From contig BTTE01000025.1 of NCBI GenBank assembly GCA_036244975.1, positions 1 to 34,063 of the forward strand: a DNA stretch of 34,063 nucleotides. The letters run 5' to 3'. Shown one piece after another: positions 1 through 7,513 of this stretch. A model generated the notes under the pieces. The model did not search any database. It was not told where the DNA came from and saw only the letters and a list, made by a program, of their open reading frames with translations. The position numbers were made by a program, and so were the translations under genes. Every line of letters begins with the position of its first letter. Within the stretch, counting starts at the first letter, position 1. This stretch comes from Sulfidibacterium sp036244975 (lineage in GTDB: Bacteria; Bacteroidota; Bacteroidia; Bacteroidales; F082).

Positions 1-11
1 AAACAAAATGT

Positions 12-46
12 TTCACGCAGAGGCCGCAAAATATAAAAACGCAAAG
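12..46. repeat. Left arm of inverted repeat flanking the GxxExxY gene
   Basis: This arm reads TTCACGCAGAGGCCGCAAAA and ends in ACGCAAAG. It matches the reverse complement of 435-475 apart from a few substitutions and about 6 extra bases in the right arm. Each arm holds two copies of an ACGCAAAG-like word. The arms bracket the GxxExxY gene almost exactly. Confidence 0.75.
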
Positions 47-55
47 ACCGCAGAA

Positions 56-433
56 ATGCATGAAAATGATATTTCATACCAATGTATTGGAGCAGCTATA
101 GAAGTACATAAAAATGTCGGTCCGGGATTGTTGGAATCTACTTATGAAAATGCGTTAGCATACGATCTGAAATTAATGGGTTTTGATGTGCAACAGCAAG
201 TGGCTATGCCTTTTGTTTACAAAGAGGTTAAATTAGATGTGGGATACAGGCTTGATTTATTGGTTAATAAAAAGGTTATCATTGAGGTAAAATCTGTTGA
301 AGCTCTGGCACCTGTTCACTATGCACAGTTATTAACCTATCTCAGATTATCCGGTGTTAAATTGGGCTTGCTTATTAACTTTAATGCAAAAATATTGAAA
401 AATAATATTCACAGAATTGTAAACAACCTGTAA
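56..433 (+). CDS. GxxExxY family protein (PD-(D/E)XK nuclease fold)
   Basis: This is a small protein of the GxxExxY family, which is widespread in Bacteroidota and whose cellular role is not established. The name-giving motif is seen as GLLESTY. A nuclease-type core follows, with the RLDLLV aspartate and the EVKS Glu-x-Lys, so metal-dependent nuclease activity is possible but unproven. I start at the ATG at 56 because family similarity begins there (MHENDISYQ). An upstream in-frame ATG at 8 would add 16 residues encoded by the flanking repeat arm. The stop codon is one base from the right arm at 435. The gene and its repeats look like one transferable unit placed directly upstream of scoB. 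The family call is firm; the activity is inferred. Confidence 0.85.
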   Translation: MHENDISYQCIGAAIEVHKNVGPGLLESTYENALAYDLKLMGFDVQQQVAMPFVYKEVKLDVGYRLDLLVNKKVIIEVKSVEALAPVHYAQLLTYLRLSGVKLGLLINFNAKILKNNIHRIVNNL

Positions 434-434
434 T

Positions 435-475
435 CTTTGCGTTTTTTGCGTAGCTTTTTGCGACCTTTGCGTGAA
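435..475. repeat. Right arm of inverted repeat flanking the GxxExxY gene
   Basis: Its reverse complement starts TTCACGCAAAGGTCGCAAAA and ends ACGCAAAG, matching the left arm at 12-46. The arm starts one base after the gene's stop codon. It also contains the TTTG (466-469) that serves as a likely -33 box for scoB. Confidence 0.75.
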
Positions 476-495
476 CCAAAATAGTGATAAATTTG
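466..495 (+). promoter_or_regulatory. Bacteroidota-type promoter for scoB
   Basis: TTTG at 466-469, an 18-base spacer, and TAAATTTG at 488-495 fit the -33 TTTG / -7 TAnnTTTG consensus. Transcription would start near 502, about 30 bases before the scoB ATG. The -33 box lies inside the right repeat arm of the GxxExxY cassette. Confidence 0.6.
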
Positions 496-531
496 TTATT
501 GAACGGAGATTAACCATAAAAATAAAATACT

Positions 532-1188
532 ATGAGTTTAGATAAAAACAGTATTGCCAAAAGAATTGCGCAGGAACTGAAAGATGGTTATTACGTCAAC
601 CTGGGAATTGGTATCCCTACTCTCGTAGCCAATTTCATTCCCGAAGGTGTGGAAATGGTTTTGCAATCGGAAAACGGTCTGCTCGGTATCGGTCCTTTTC
701 CCACCAAAGAGAAGGTTGACGCCGACCTGATTAATGCCGGGAAACAGACGGTTACCTATACTAAAGGTGCTGCTTTTTTCGACTCGGCTACCAGCTTTGC
801 CATGATTCGCGGCGGCCACATCGATCTTACCGTGCTGGGCGCTTTTCAGGTAAACAAAAGGGGAGATATTGCGAGCTGGAAAATTCCGGACAAAATGGTA
901 AAAGGCATGGGTGGCGCCATGGACTTGGTAGCTTCCGCCAAAAACATCATTGTAGCCATGACCCATACCGATCGGAAAGGAAATTCTAAACTACTGAATG
1001 AATGCGATTTACCTTTGACGGGCGTAAGTTGTGTAAAACGTATCGTTACCGACCTCGCCGTAGTGGATGTAACGCCGCAGGGCTTTAAATTGATAGAACG
1101 GGCTCCCGGCGTAAGTGTAGAAGAGATTATCGAAAAAACCGAAGCTCCGTTACTGGTTGAGGGCGAAATTCCGGAAATGAAACTTTAA
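532..1188 (+). CDS. scoB: 3-oxoacid (succinyl/acetoacetyl) CoA-transferase subunit B
   Basis: This is the beta subunit of a class I CoA-transferase that moves CoA between short-chain acyl-CoAs and a carboxylic acid, as in acetoacetate or butyrate metabolism. The glutamate of the SENGLLGIGP motif (about residue 47) is the family's catalytic residue, which forms the glutamyl-CoA intermediate. NLGIGIPT near the N-terminus and GGAMDL near residue 125 are also family-typical. The 218-residue length is normal for subunit B. The enzyme needs subunit A, which is usually encoded immediately upstream. Here the upstream neighbour is the GxxExxY cassette, and no subunit A is visible. A local promoter at 466-495 would allow separate expression. 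The exact acyl substrate (succinyl-CoA or acetate/butyrate) cannot be read from the sequence. Confidence 0.9.
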   Translation: MSLDKNSIAKRIAQELKDGYYVNLGIGIPTLVANFIPEGVEMVLQSENGLLGIGPFPTKEKVDADLINAGKQTVTYTKGAAFFDSATSFAMIRGGHIDLTVLGAFQVNKRGDIASWKIPDKMVKGMGGAMDLVASAKNIIVAMTHTDRKGNSKLLNECDLPLTGVSCVKRIVTDLAVVDVTPQGFKLIERAPGVSVEEIIEKTEAPLLVEGEIPEMKL

Positions 1189-1295
1189 TTTGTTCACCTA
1201 TAAATTCTATTATTATGTATGACTTTGAAAGCTGGGGAAATCATATAATTGGGTGTAATAGACTAAAAGGTGTTCATTTTCTTGCATTTTTTGTT

Positions 1296-1410
1296 TAGTT
1301 AGCCCGTAGCACATCATCTACTTCGTTGCCGCGGCTCGCAGTATTAGTGTATACAGCTTCGCCTTGCGGCCTTGTATCTGATACACTACGGACTTTTTCA
1401 GCAGGCCCTA
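1296..1410. repeat. Candidate dispersed intergenic repeat with partial dyad symmetry
   Basis: This GC-richer block contains GTGTATACAG ... TATCTGATACAC in partial dyad and ends in GACTTTTTCAGCAGGCCCTA. It begins exactly where the lipoprotein pseudogene's reading frame stops (CTA at 1408-1410). The composition differs from the surrounding spacer. I recognise the style of dispersed intergenic repeats common in environmental Bacteroidota, but no second copy is in this window. The preceding stretch 1189-1295 shows nothing recognisable. Confidence 0.35.
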
Positions 1411-1739
1411 CGTAGTGTCGGAAATGGTGGTTTTTTTCGGTGGAATGGCGAGATAGAAATTTCCGGTATCATAAATCATGTTGTAGAGACGATAATAGTC
1501 ATTCACCCATACGTAACCATTTCTCAGGCTGTCCTTTTTGTCGCGAAGCGCCCACATCTCAAATGACGTTACGGCTGTGTCAGGAGAATTGGAGTAAGAA
1601 TATTTTCGGTAACTTTAAAATGTTCGGAAGAATGTGCTTTGGTTTCTTTTATAATCTGCGAAACCAGACCTTCTTTGTTTTCCGTGCAACTTGTCATCAA
1701 AAACAAGGAGGTGGCAAGGAGTAAAAGTGTGTTTTTCAT
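1408..1739 (-). pseudogene. Frameshifted small lipoprotein gene
   Basis: On the minus strand an ATG at 1739 opens MKNTLLLLATSLFLMTSC, a clear lipoprotein signal peptide with lipobox Cys18. The frame runs to a TAA at 1569-1571 after 56 residues. Restoring one A in the short A-run (plus-strand TTTT at 1603-1606) joins it to a second protein-like frame, including EMWALRDKKDSLRNGYVWV and NDYYRLYNMIYDTG, ending at the TAG at 1408. The repaired protein is about 110 residues. It starts 17 bases after the methyltransferase stop, so it looks like the last gene of a three-gene operon. The disruption could be a genuine mutation or a sequencing error in the A-run. The family is not recognised. The end may be cut by the repeat at 1296-1410. 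Confidence 0.7.
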
Positions 1740-1755
1740 TTTTCGTATTTGATTA

Positions 1756-2553
1756 TTAGTATCTTATGATAAAATCCTGTTTGGTAATCCCTTTACGAAA
1801 AAACACCAGCCCGAGCCAAAAAACATCCAGACTAATACTCACCCGTTCGTCTTTTTTTATGATATTCCAGGCGTCCGCCATCCCCGGTGACCAGTGAATA
1901 TCATCAAAAATAAAGATGGCATCTTCATGTGCCAGCTCCGCACAGCGGTTGAAATAGTCCAGCGTGGGTTTGCGGCGGTGGTTGCCGTCAAAAAAGACAA
2001 AATCGAGCCGATCAAACTTTTTCAATACTTTGGGAAGTACTACATCGAAGTTACCAATACTGATATTCACATTTTTTACTCCCAACTTTTTCAAATTACC
2101 CGCCGCCACATTGGCCAGGCTGGCACAGCCTTCCATGGTAATTATTTTACTTTCCGGCACCGGCGCCTTGATGTAAGCTGTACTGATTCCGGCTGCCGTA
2201 CCGAATTCCAGCATATTTCCCGGCTGAAAATGACGGCTGAGGCGGTACAGCAAACGAGCCTGATTTTTATGCTGCGAACGACGCTTCACAATATTCCCCA
2301 CTTTCTCCATGGAGGTTGTGTAGTGTTTATTTTCAGACCGTGTTCCAAAATCTACCGTTTCAATAATCGTTTTGCTTTTGCTGATATTCTTTTTGTACGT
2401 TTCGATTTTCCGGTATTCCGGATACTCCGTTTTGTCTTTCAAAACATTCTCCACCAGGTCAAAAACAAAAGGCGAATGTATTTTGTATCTTGTTTTGGCT
2501 TTTGCCAAATAGGTTAGATAACTTTTCGTTAACCAAATCTGATTTTTAATCAT
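1756..2553 (-). CDS. Class I SAM-dependent methyltransferase
   Basis: A 265-residue protein with a Rossmann methyltransferase core. Motif I is LEFGTAAGIST (about 115-125), an acidic residue follows in IITMEG (about 141) for the SAM ribose, then DFVFFDGNH (about 184-192) and FIFDDIHW (about 214-221). This arrangement is typical of the O-methyltransferase-like Methyltransf_24 group. The roughly 100-residue N-terminal extension before the core is common in Bacteroidota homologues. It lies 44 bases downstream of the unknown secreted protein and 17 bases upstream of the lipoprotein pseudogene, suggesting cotranscription. The methyl acceptor cannot be predicted. Confidence 0.85.
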   Translation of the reverse strand: MIKNQIWLTKSYLTYLAKAKTRYKIHSPFVFDLVENVLKDKTEYPEYRKIETYKKNISKSKTIIETVDFGTRSENKHYTTSMEKVGNIVKRRSQHKNQARLLYRLSRHFQPGNMLEFGTAAGISTAYIKAPVPESKIITMEGCASLANVAAGNLKKLGVKNVNISIGNFDVVLPKVLKKFDRLDFVFFDGNHRRKPTLDYFNRCAELAHEDAIFIFDDIHWSPGMADAWNIIKKDERVSISLDVFWLGLVFFRKGITKQDFIIRY

Positions 2554-2597
2554 TTTTCTTCTTCAAATTCTTTTTCCTCATTCCGGTAAAAATTCTG

Positions 2598-4166
2598 TCA
2601 CCGGAGTGCCACTTTATTAATGTAAAAAACCGTCCGCAGCGGTTGGTTTTGCATGGCTCTGTTTTTTAACTGCTGGTAACCATAAACTAAAAAATAATGA
2701 TTGTACCAGTGTGTCATTTTACTTTCTCCACTTCCCACAGGCCGGTCGCGGGTGTAACGGCTGGCAATATTGACTTTCTCGCGCGAATCAAGCTTTTCGC
2801 CACCCCTAATATCTTGTGTGATAATCTGTCCGCCACTTACATAAGCCAGGGTGATGACTGCCGAATCCGGATAAACCAGCGCTTTATTTTCAATTTTGTA
2901 GCTTAAAATATTTTCCATGGGAAAATCATTATCCCATATTATTTTCCCATCGCCGGTAAAGCCGGCAAGAAGTTCATCATAAAACTGATAGCCGGCAAAA
3001 ACCTGGTAGTCCGTAGGATACAGATTTCCATAGAAACCGTATTCCATGTGGCTTTCCGTCTTGTAATAGGCCACGTAAGCATTAGTAGCAACTACATATC
3101 CGTTGTTGCTGTGAAAAATCTCGGGACGGGTAATGTTTAGCAGAGAAACCGTTCCCGGATACTTCCCGGATGCTTTCTTCTTTTTCGTTTTGAATTTATG
3201 AAACTCGCTTTGCATGAATGTCCCCTGGATATTTTTAAAATCCAAAAAGCTAAAATGCCGCAAATCTTTTTGCTTTCCGTTTTCGATGCTCAAATAAAAA
3301 AGCCCTTCCGTATTCGGGCTGTCTTCATCATCTTTTCCGGAAAAGAAGCCTTCTTTGGTTATCAAATGATAGGCACCAAAAAATTTCAAATTATTGCCAG
3401 TGGCATCAGCCAGAACAAAATCACCCAGCCTGGCCATGGGGTCGACGTAGGTAACATTAACTTTTTGTACTAACGAAGCGTCCGGGCTGAAACTGTAAAC
3501 GACATGCCTTACAGATGATTTGGCATCCAGGCTTGTGGCAACAACTACCACCGTTCCGGCAGATGTATTGTGAAAAACGCCATCGACAATAACCTGCTGC
3601 AAATCATTAAGATGGATTACGCGAATGTTACCGGTTTCGGTATTTACAAACAGCGCATCCGCCTTATGGTCTGCCAGATTTAATCCCAAACAAAGCTCCT
3701 TTCCCTGCACGGCAAAGTCGGCAATTTCCGCTTTAAGCGGCATACTGCCTTTAATGTTCCTGAAAGCCTGTTTTTTTATGTTGTACATCAAAATGTCATA
3801 GTAACCGGAACCTTTTCTCAGCTTTTCAGAATTTTTAAAAACAAGATAGACAATATTGCCCACCTGTTTATGGTTTACAAAAGTCAGCTTATCTTCCAGA
3901 GCTACAGGCCGCAGCCATTTTTGTTTCATGTGAATATCAAACAAGGCATAATACCATAGCCGGTTACCTTTGGTATTCAGCTGATTGGTTTCGTAAAAGA
4001 TAAGGAGTCCGTTTTGCCCCGTGGGAATCACATGGAAATTATCCGTGGTTCCGCTGGACACTTCCAGCCTAATGAGGCGCGGCTTGTTTTTATTTTGCGC
4101 TTCCAGGTTTTGAGTGCCTGAAAAAAGCAGCGCAAAAAACAACATGTAAACAACGAATTTTCTCAT
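2598..4166 (-). CDS. Secreted protein of unknown function
   Basis: About 522 residues when started at the internal ATG at 4166. That start places a clean Sec signal peptide at the N-terminus (MRKFVVYMLFFALLFSG, with cleavage probably after LEAQ). An upstream ATG at 4181 would add five residues before it and is also possible. The mature part has no motif I recognise. It is rich in alternating hydrophobic strands and short turns (for example RLWYYALFDIHMKQKWLRPV), which suggests a beta-propeller or similar all-beta fold, but this is inference. No transmembrane segment follows the signal, so it is probably periplasmic or surface-exposed. It heads the minus-strand group with the methyltransferase and lipoprotein remnant. 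Confidence 0.7.
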   Translation of the reverse strand: MRKFVVYMLFFALLFSGTQNLEAQNKNKPRLIRLEVSSGTTDNFHVIPTGQNGLLIFYETNQLNTKGNRLWYYALFDIHMKQKWLRPVALEDKLTFVNHKQVGNIVYLVFKNSEKLRKGSGYYDILMYNIKKQAFRNIKGSMPLKAEIADFAVQGKELCLGLNLADHKADALFVNTETGNIRVIHLNDLQQVIVDGVFHNTSAGTVVVVATSLDAKSSVRHVVYSFSPDASLVQKVNVTYVDPMARLGDFVLADATGNNLKFFGAYHLITKEGFFSGKDDEDSPNTEGLFYLSIENGKQKDLRHFSFLDFKNIQGTFMQSEFHKFKTKKKKASGKYPGTVSLLNITRPEIFHSNNGYVVATNAYVAYYKTESHMEYGFYGNLYPTDYQVFAGYQFYDELLAGFTGDGKIIWDNDFPMENILSYKIENKALVYPDSAVITLAYVSGGQIITQDIRGGEKLDSREKVNIASRYTRDRPVGSGESKMTHWYNHYFLVYGYQQLKNRAMQNQPLRTVFYINKVALR

Positions 4167-4206
4167 TTCTGAAATTAACAAACAACGGATATAGTATTAT
4201 TCATTG

Positions 4207-4214
4207 CAAATATA
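4207..4214 (-). promoter_or_regulatory. -7 box TATATTTG upstream of the secreted-protein gene
   Basis: On the minus strand TATATTTG fits TAnnTTTG. Transcription would start near 4200, upstream of both candidate start codons (4181 and 4166). No convincing -33 TTTG is seen at the right spacing. Confidence 0.45.
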
Positions 4215-4330
4215 CAAAGCCGGAGGAATTTGCTGTTATAATTGGCGGAATAATAATAATCTATATCAGCCGAAGCCGGGAAACTGCGTAAGTTCTGTGA
4301 CCAGCAGTTCCACTATTGTTTAATTTTCTT

Positions 4331-4338
4331 TATCTTTG
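4331..4338 (+). promoter_or_regulatory. -7 box TATCTTTG upstream of yifB
   Basis: TATCTTTG fits TAnnTTTG and lies 28 bases before the yifB start codon. The -33 element is weak. With the box at 4207-4214 it makes 4167-4366 a divergent promoter region. Confidence 0.5.
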
Positions 4339-4366
4339 TGGAAAACGATCTTAAAAGAAAACCCCA

Positions 4367-5905
4367 ATGCTCGCCAAAACATACGGTAGTGCAATATATG
4401 GTATTGATGCACTGATTATTACTATTGAAGTCAACGTAGGAAAAGGTTCCAAATTTTTTCTGGTGGGATTGCCCGACAATGCGGTAAAAGAGAGCCACGA
4501 ACGGATTTTGGCAGCCCTCAGCAATGTGGAGAAGAAGTTTCCCAAACGCAGGGTTGTCATCAATATGGCTCCTGCCGACATTAAAAAAGAGGGCTCCGCT
4601 TACGATCTTCCCATTGCGCTTGGGCTTTTGGCAGCCTCTTCACAGCTCAGCAACGAGCGTCTTCACGAATATGTTGTGATGGGCGAACTGTCGCTGGACG
4701 GAACCATAAAGCCCATAAAAGGGGCGTTGCCCATAGCATTGGTTGCCAAGCAACAGGGATTCAAAGGAGTTATTGTTCCTGTCGAAAATGCTCCTGAAGC
4801 TGCCATTGTGGACGATGTGGAAGTGTACGGGGCACATCATCTGCTGGAGGTTTGTGATTTTTTGGATGACCGAAAGCCACTACAAAGGTTCCAGGGAAAC
4901 CGGGAAGAACAGTTTCTGGCAAACCTTAACCATTTCGATTTTGACTTTGCAGAGGTGAAAGGGCAGGAGAATATTAAGCGTGCACTGGAAATTGCAGCAG
5001 CAGGCGGGCATAATGTAATTATGATTGGCCCACCCGGTTCGGGAAAAACCATGTTGGCCAAACGTATTTCATCCATTTTGCCACCCATGTCGCTGGAAGA
5101 GGCTATTGAAACGACCAAGATTCATTCGGTGTCGGGAATTTTGAAAAGCAGCACTTCACTTATCATCACGCGGCCTTTTCGCTCGCCGCATCACACCATT
5201 AGTGATGCCGGTCTGGTAGGAGGAGGCCCCTATCCGCAACCGGGAGAGATTTCGCTGGCACACAACGGCGTTTTATTTCTCGATGAGCTGCCCGAATTTA
5301 AACGTACAGTACTGGAGGTGATGCGGCAGCCTATGGAAGACCGGGTAGTTACCATATCACGGGCCAGAATTACCGTGGAGTATCCGGCCGGCTTTATGCT
5401 GGTGGCAGCTATGAACCCTTGTCCGTGTGGTTATTACAACCATCCCACCCGTGCCTGCGTTTGTTCGCCGGGTGCTGTTAAAAGATACCTGAATCGCATT
5501 TCAGGACCTTTGTTTGATCGCATTGATTTGCATGTTGAGGTAGTCCCTGTACCCTTTAAAGATTTGGCCGAAGCCCGTCCGGGAGAATCCAGCGCTAATA
5601 TCAGGAAAAGAGTTATTCAGGCAAGGGAAATCCAGGAAGAACGGTTTAAAAACAGCAAAAAGGTACACGGTAATGCCCAGATGACACGCAGCAACTTAAA
5701 CCGTTTCTGCCGGTTGGACCAGCAAAGCCGTCAGCTTTTGAAAACAGCAATGGAAAGGTTAAGCCTTTCGGCACGCGCTTACGACCGTATCATCAAGGTG
5801 TCGAGAACCATTGCCGATTTAGAAAATAGTCAGAACATTCAGTCACAACACTTGGCGGAAGCTATCCAGTACCGCAGCCTCGACCGCGAGAACTGGGGAG
5901 AGTGA
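4367..5905 (+). CDS. YifB family Mg-chelatase-like AAA ATPase (ComM-like)
   Basis: A 512-residue protein of the YifB/ComM family. Its gamma-proteobacterial member ComM is a hexameric helicase that promotes branch migration during natural transformation. The N-terminal ChlI-like domain (about 1-170) carries GLPDNAVKESHERI. The AAA core has Walker A GPPGSGKT (221-228), the family signature RPFRSPHHTISDAGLVGGG (about 269-287), Walker B VLFLDELPEF (about 302-311), and a cysteine-bearing AAMNPCPCGYY region consistent with metal binding. The C-terminal helical domain runs to the end. Length is normal for the family. It stands alone on the plus strand behind its own -7 box. A role in DNA uptake or recombination is inferred from the family. 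Confidence 0.93.
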   Translation: MLAKTYGSAIYGIDALIITIEVNVGKGSKFFLVGLPDNAVKESHERILAALSNVEKKFPKRRVVINMAPADIKKEGSAYDLPIALGLLAASSQLSNERLHEYVVMGELSLDGTIKPIKGALPIALVAKQQGFKGVIVPVENAPEAAIVDDVEVYGAHHLLEVCDFLDDRKPLQRFQGNREEQFLANLNHFDFDFAEVKGQENIKRALEIAAAGGHNVIMIGPPGSGKTMLAKRISSILPPMSLEEAIETTKIHSVSGILKSSTSLIITRPFRSPHHTISDAGLVGGGPYPQPGEISLAHNGVLFLDELPEFKRTVLEVMRQPMEDRVVTISRARITVEYPAGFMLVAAMNPCPCGYYNHPTRACVCSPGAVKRYLNRISGPLFDRIDLHVEVVPVPFKDLAEARPGESSANIRKRVIQAREIQEERFKNSKKVHGNAQMTRSNLNRFCRLDQQSRQLLKTAMERLSLSARAYDRIIKVSRTIADLENSQNIQSQHLAEAIQYRSLDRENWGE

Positions 5906-5996
5906 GGAATGGTGAATGACAAATGAGAGAATAACGAATGAAAGAATGTTGCAGCCTGAATGAGGTTCCCTGACTTTGTTCCAATAAATCACTTTG
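5906..5996. repeat. GAATGA/AATGAC microrepeat tract
   Basis: The first 45 bases after yifB are made mostly of GAATG, AATGA and ACGAATGA words. Similar tracts occur at 20690-20720 (reverse orientation) and 24647-24676. The remaining bases separate two convergent genes and show no clear terminator. Confidence 0.4.
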
Positions 5997-6860
5997 TTAA
6001 TAGGTCGTGGTCATATCATCGGGAACAACTACGATGAAATTGGCCAGATTAATGAATTCTTTGGCAAGCGTATCGATGTCTTTTTGCTCCACGGTTGAAA
6101 TAGTAATAATTTTCAACCCGGGCTTGTATTTGTTCAGATACCACAGAATTCCCTGGTAATGATCGGAGTGATAGGATCCTTCGTAATGGATAAAAAGCTT
6201 TCCGTTTCCGGTGTACTTTGCAATGGAAGCGGCCATGGTAGCGTCTTTTAATGCCTGTGCTTTGGGGAGGTTGGGATTGTTGTGTCCAATGGCTTTCATC
6301 TCTGCCAGCATATCCTTGTAACTTTTCAGGTTGGGGTCGTAAGGAACAGGCAGTGGCGCCATATAGGATTTGGCTTGTGCTGTGAGCGTATCCAGTGCGG
6401 CGAAACCATGTTTGTAAACAATGCTGGCATATCTGCGGGGAACATTTGTTGCGATAAACGGGATTTTATGTTCTTTGGCAAATACCACCAGCGGTTTGTA
6501 GTCGGTTTTGTAGTTGTGCCACAAACGCGCCTGATCTTTAAAGTTTCTCTGCGTAATTTCTCCTTTAAGATATTCGTTCATTATCAGCTGGTTGTCGCGC
6601 TCAAACATCTCCGCTCCCTGGATAATATTTCCGTTGCGAACCTTGTAAAGGTCTTTGGTAATTTCAAGCTCAAGCCAATGACTAATGGGGTTATTATGCA
6701 GTTCTCCAAAAAAAACCACATCAGCATTTTTGGCGACATTAATCATTTTTTGGTATTTAACCTTTTTCCCTTTGGCGTTAAAGAGGCGATAAGCGGGTTT
6801 ATCACTTTTGAAAGCGGTAAAAACAACCAAAAGACTTAAAAATAATAGTGGTTTTTTCAT
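5997..6860 (-). CDS. ChaN family (heme-binding, Cofac_haem_bdg) exported protein
   Basis: A 287-residue exported protein of the ChaN/PF04187 family. The best-known member, Campylobacter ChaN, is an iron-regulated outer-membrane lipoprotein that binds heme. After a signal peptide (about 1-18, no obvious lipobox) come the family landmarks VFFGELHNNPISHWLELEI (about 49-67), AEMFERDNQ, WHNYKTDYKPLVVFAKE, FIATNVPRRYAS and HYEGSYHSDHYQG. The GELH glutamate and histidine and the GSYHSDH histidines are candidate metal or heme contacts. It follows cdd by 20 bases in the same orientation, so they are probably cotranscribed. The heme role is taken from the family and is untested here. Confidence 0.82.
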   Translation of the reverse strand: MKKPLLFLSLLVVFTAFKSDKPAYRLFNAKGKKVKYQKMINVAKNADVVFFGELHNNPISHWLELEITKDLYKVRNGNIIQGAEMFERDNQLIMNEYLKGEITQRNFKDQARLWHNYKTDYKPLVVFAKEHKIPFIATNVPRRYASIVYKHGFAALDTLTAQAKSYMAPLPVPYDPNLKSYKDMLAEMKAIGHNNPNLPKAQALKDATMAASIAKYTGNGKLFIHYEGSYHSDHYQGILWYLNKYKPGLKIITISTVEQKDIDTLAKEFINLANFIVVVPDDMTTTY

Positions 6861-6880
6861 TTTTACAATGTTAAAAGAAA

Positions 6881-7378
6881 TTATTTTTTCTTTAGTTTTT
6901 CTTCGTAAAAGGTCAAAGGCAGCAAATTAGCAATTCCTTCCGTCATGTTGACAGTACCCGTTTCACCTTGCATGAGAATCCTGATTTTACTTTTCTGTCT
7001 GTTTTCAGTCTCTGCAATAACCTGACGGCAGGTACCACAAGGAGAGATGGGTTTACCAATAACAAAATGATCGGCATGTGCGGAAATTGCCAGTGTTTTC
7101 ACTTTTACTCCCGGATATTTCGAGTTGGCGTAGAACAGGGCCACCCGTTCGGCGCACAAGCCGGACGGATAGGCAGCATTTTCCTGGTTTGAACCACAAA
7201 TGATATCTCCGTTTTCAAGTAAAACGGCAGCTCCGACGTGGAATTCCGAATAAGGGGCATAAGAACTTGAAGTACTTTTGGCTGCCTGTTGTAATAAATT
7301 CTGTTCCTCTTCCGGCAACTCGGAAATTCCGGTAAACTCCGTAATTTTTATTTTTATTTCTTTGATGTTCATGCTCAA
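6881..7378 (-). CDS. cdd: Cytidine deaminase
   Basis: Converts cytidine and deoxycytidine to uridine and deoxyuridine in pyrimidine salvage. The zinc site is complete: CAE at 75-77 (zinc cysteine and catalytic Glu77) and PCGTC (Cys114 and Cys117). The substrate-binding stretch NQENAAYPSGL precedes it. At 165 residues it is longer than the shortest homotetrameric forms (about 130) because of a roughly 30-residue N-terminal extension and a short C-terminal tail. ATGs at residues 1 and 3 are both possible starts. It is the upstream gene of a two-gene unit with the ChaN-family gene. The 135-base spacer upstream shows no good TAnnTTTG box. Confidence 0.93.
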   Translation of the reverse strand: MSMNIKEIKIKITEFTGISELPEEEQNLLQQAAKSTSSSYAPYSEFHVGAAVLLENGDIICGSNQENAAYPSGLCAERVALFYANSKYPGVKVKTLAISAHADHFVIGKPISPCGTCRQVIAETENRQKSKIRILMQGETGTVNMTEGIANLLPLTFYEEKLKKK

Positions 7379-7513
7379 AAAAGTTTAAAGCTAAAATAGG
7401 GAAAATAATGATGTCCTGTACGTTGAATGATAGGCTGTACTTAGAAAAAGCATTTTATTCGCTTTCTTTGAAAATTCAACTATACCATACCTTTTTGTTT
7501 TCCGTGGGTAGTG

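Noticed and set aside
1372..1724. Plus-strand frames over the lipoprotein pseudogene
   Set aside because: The minus strand carries a clear lipoprotein signal and protein-like sequence; the plus frames are shadows.
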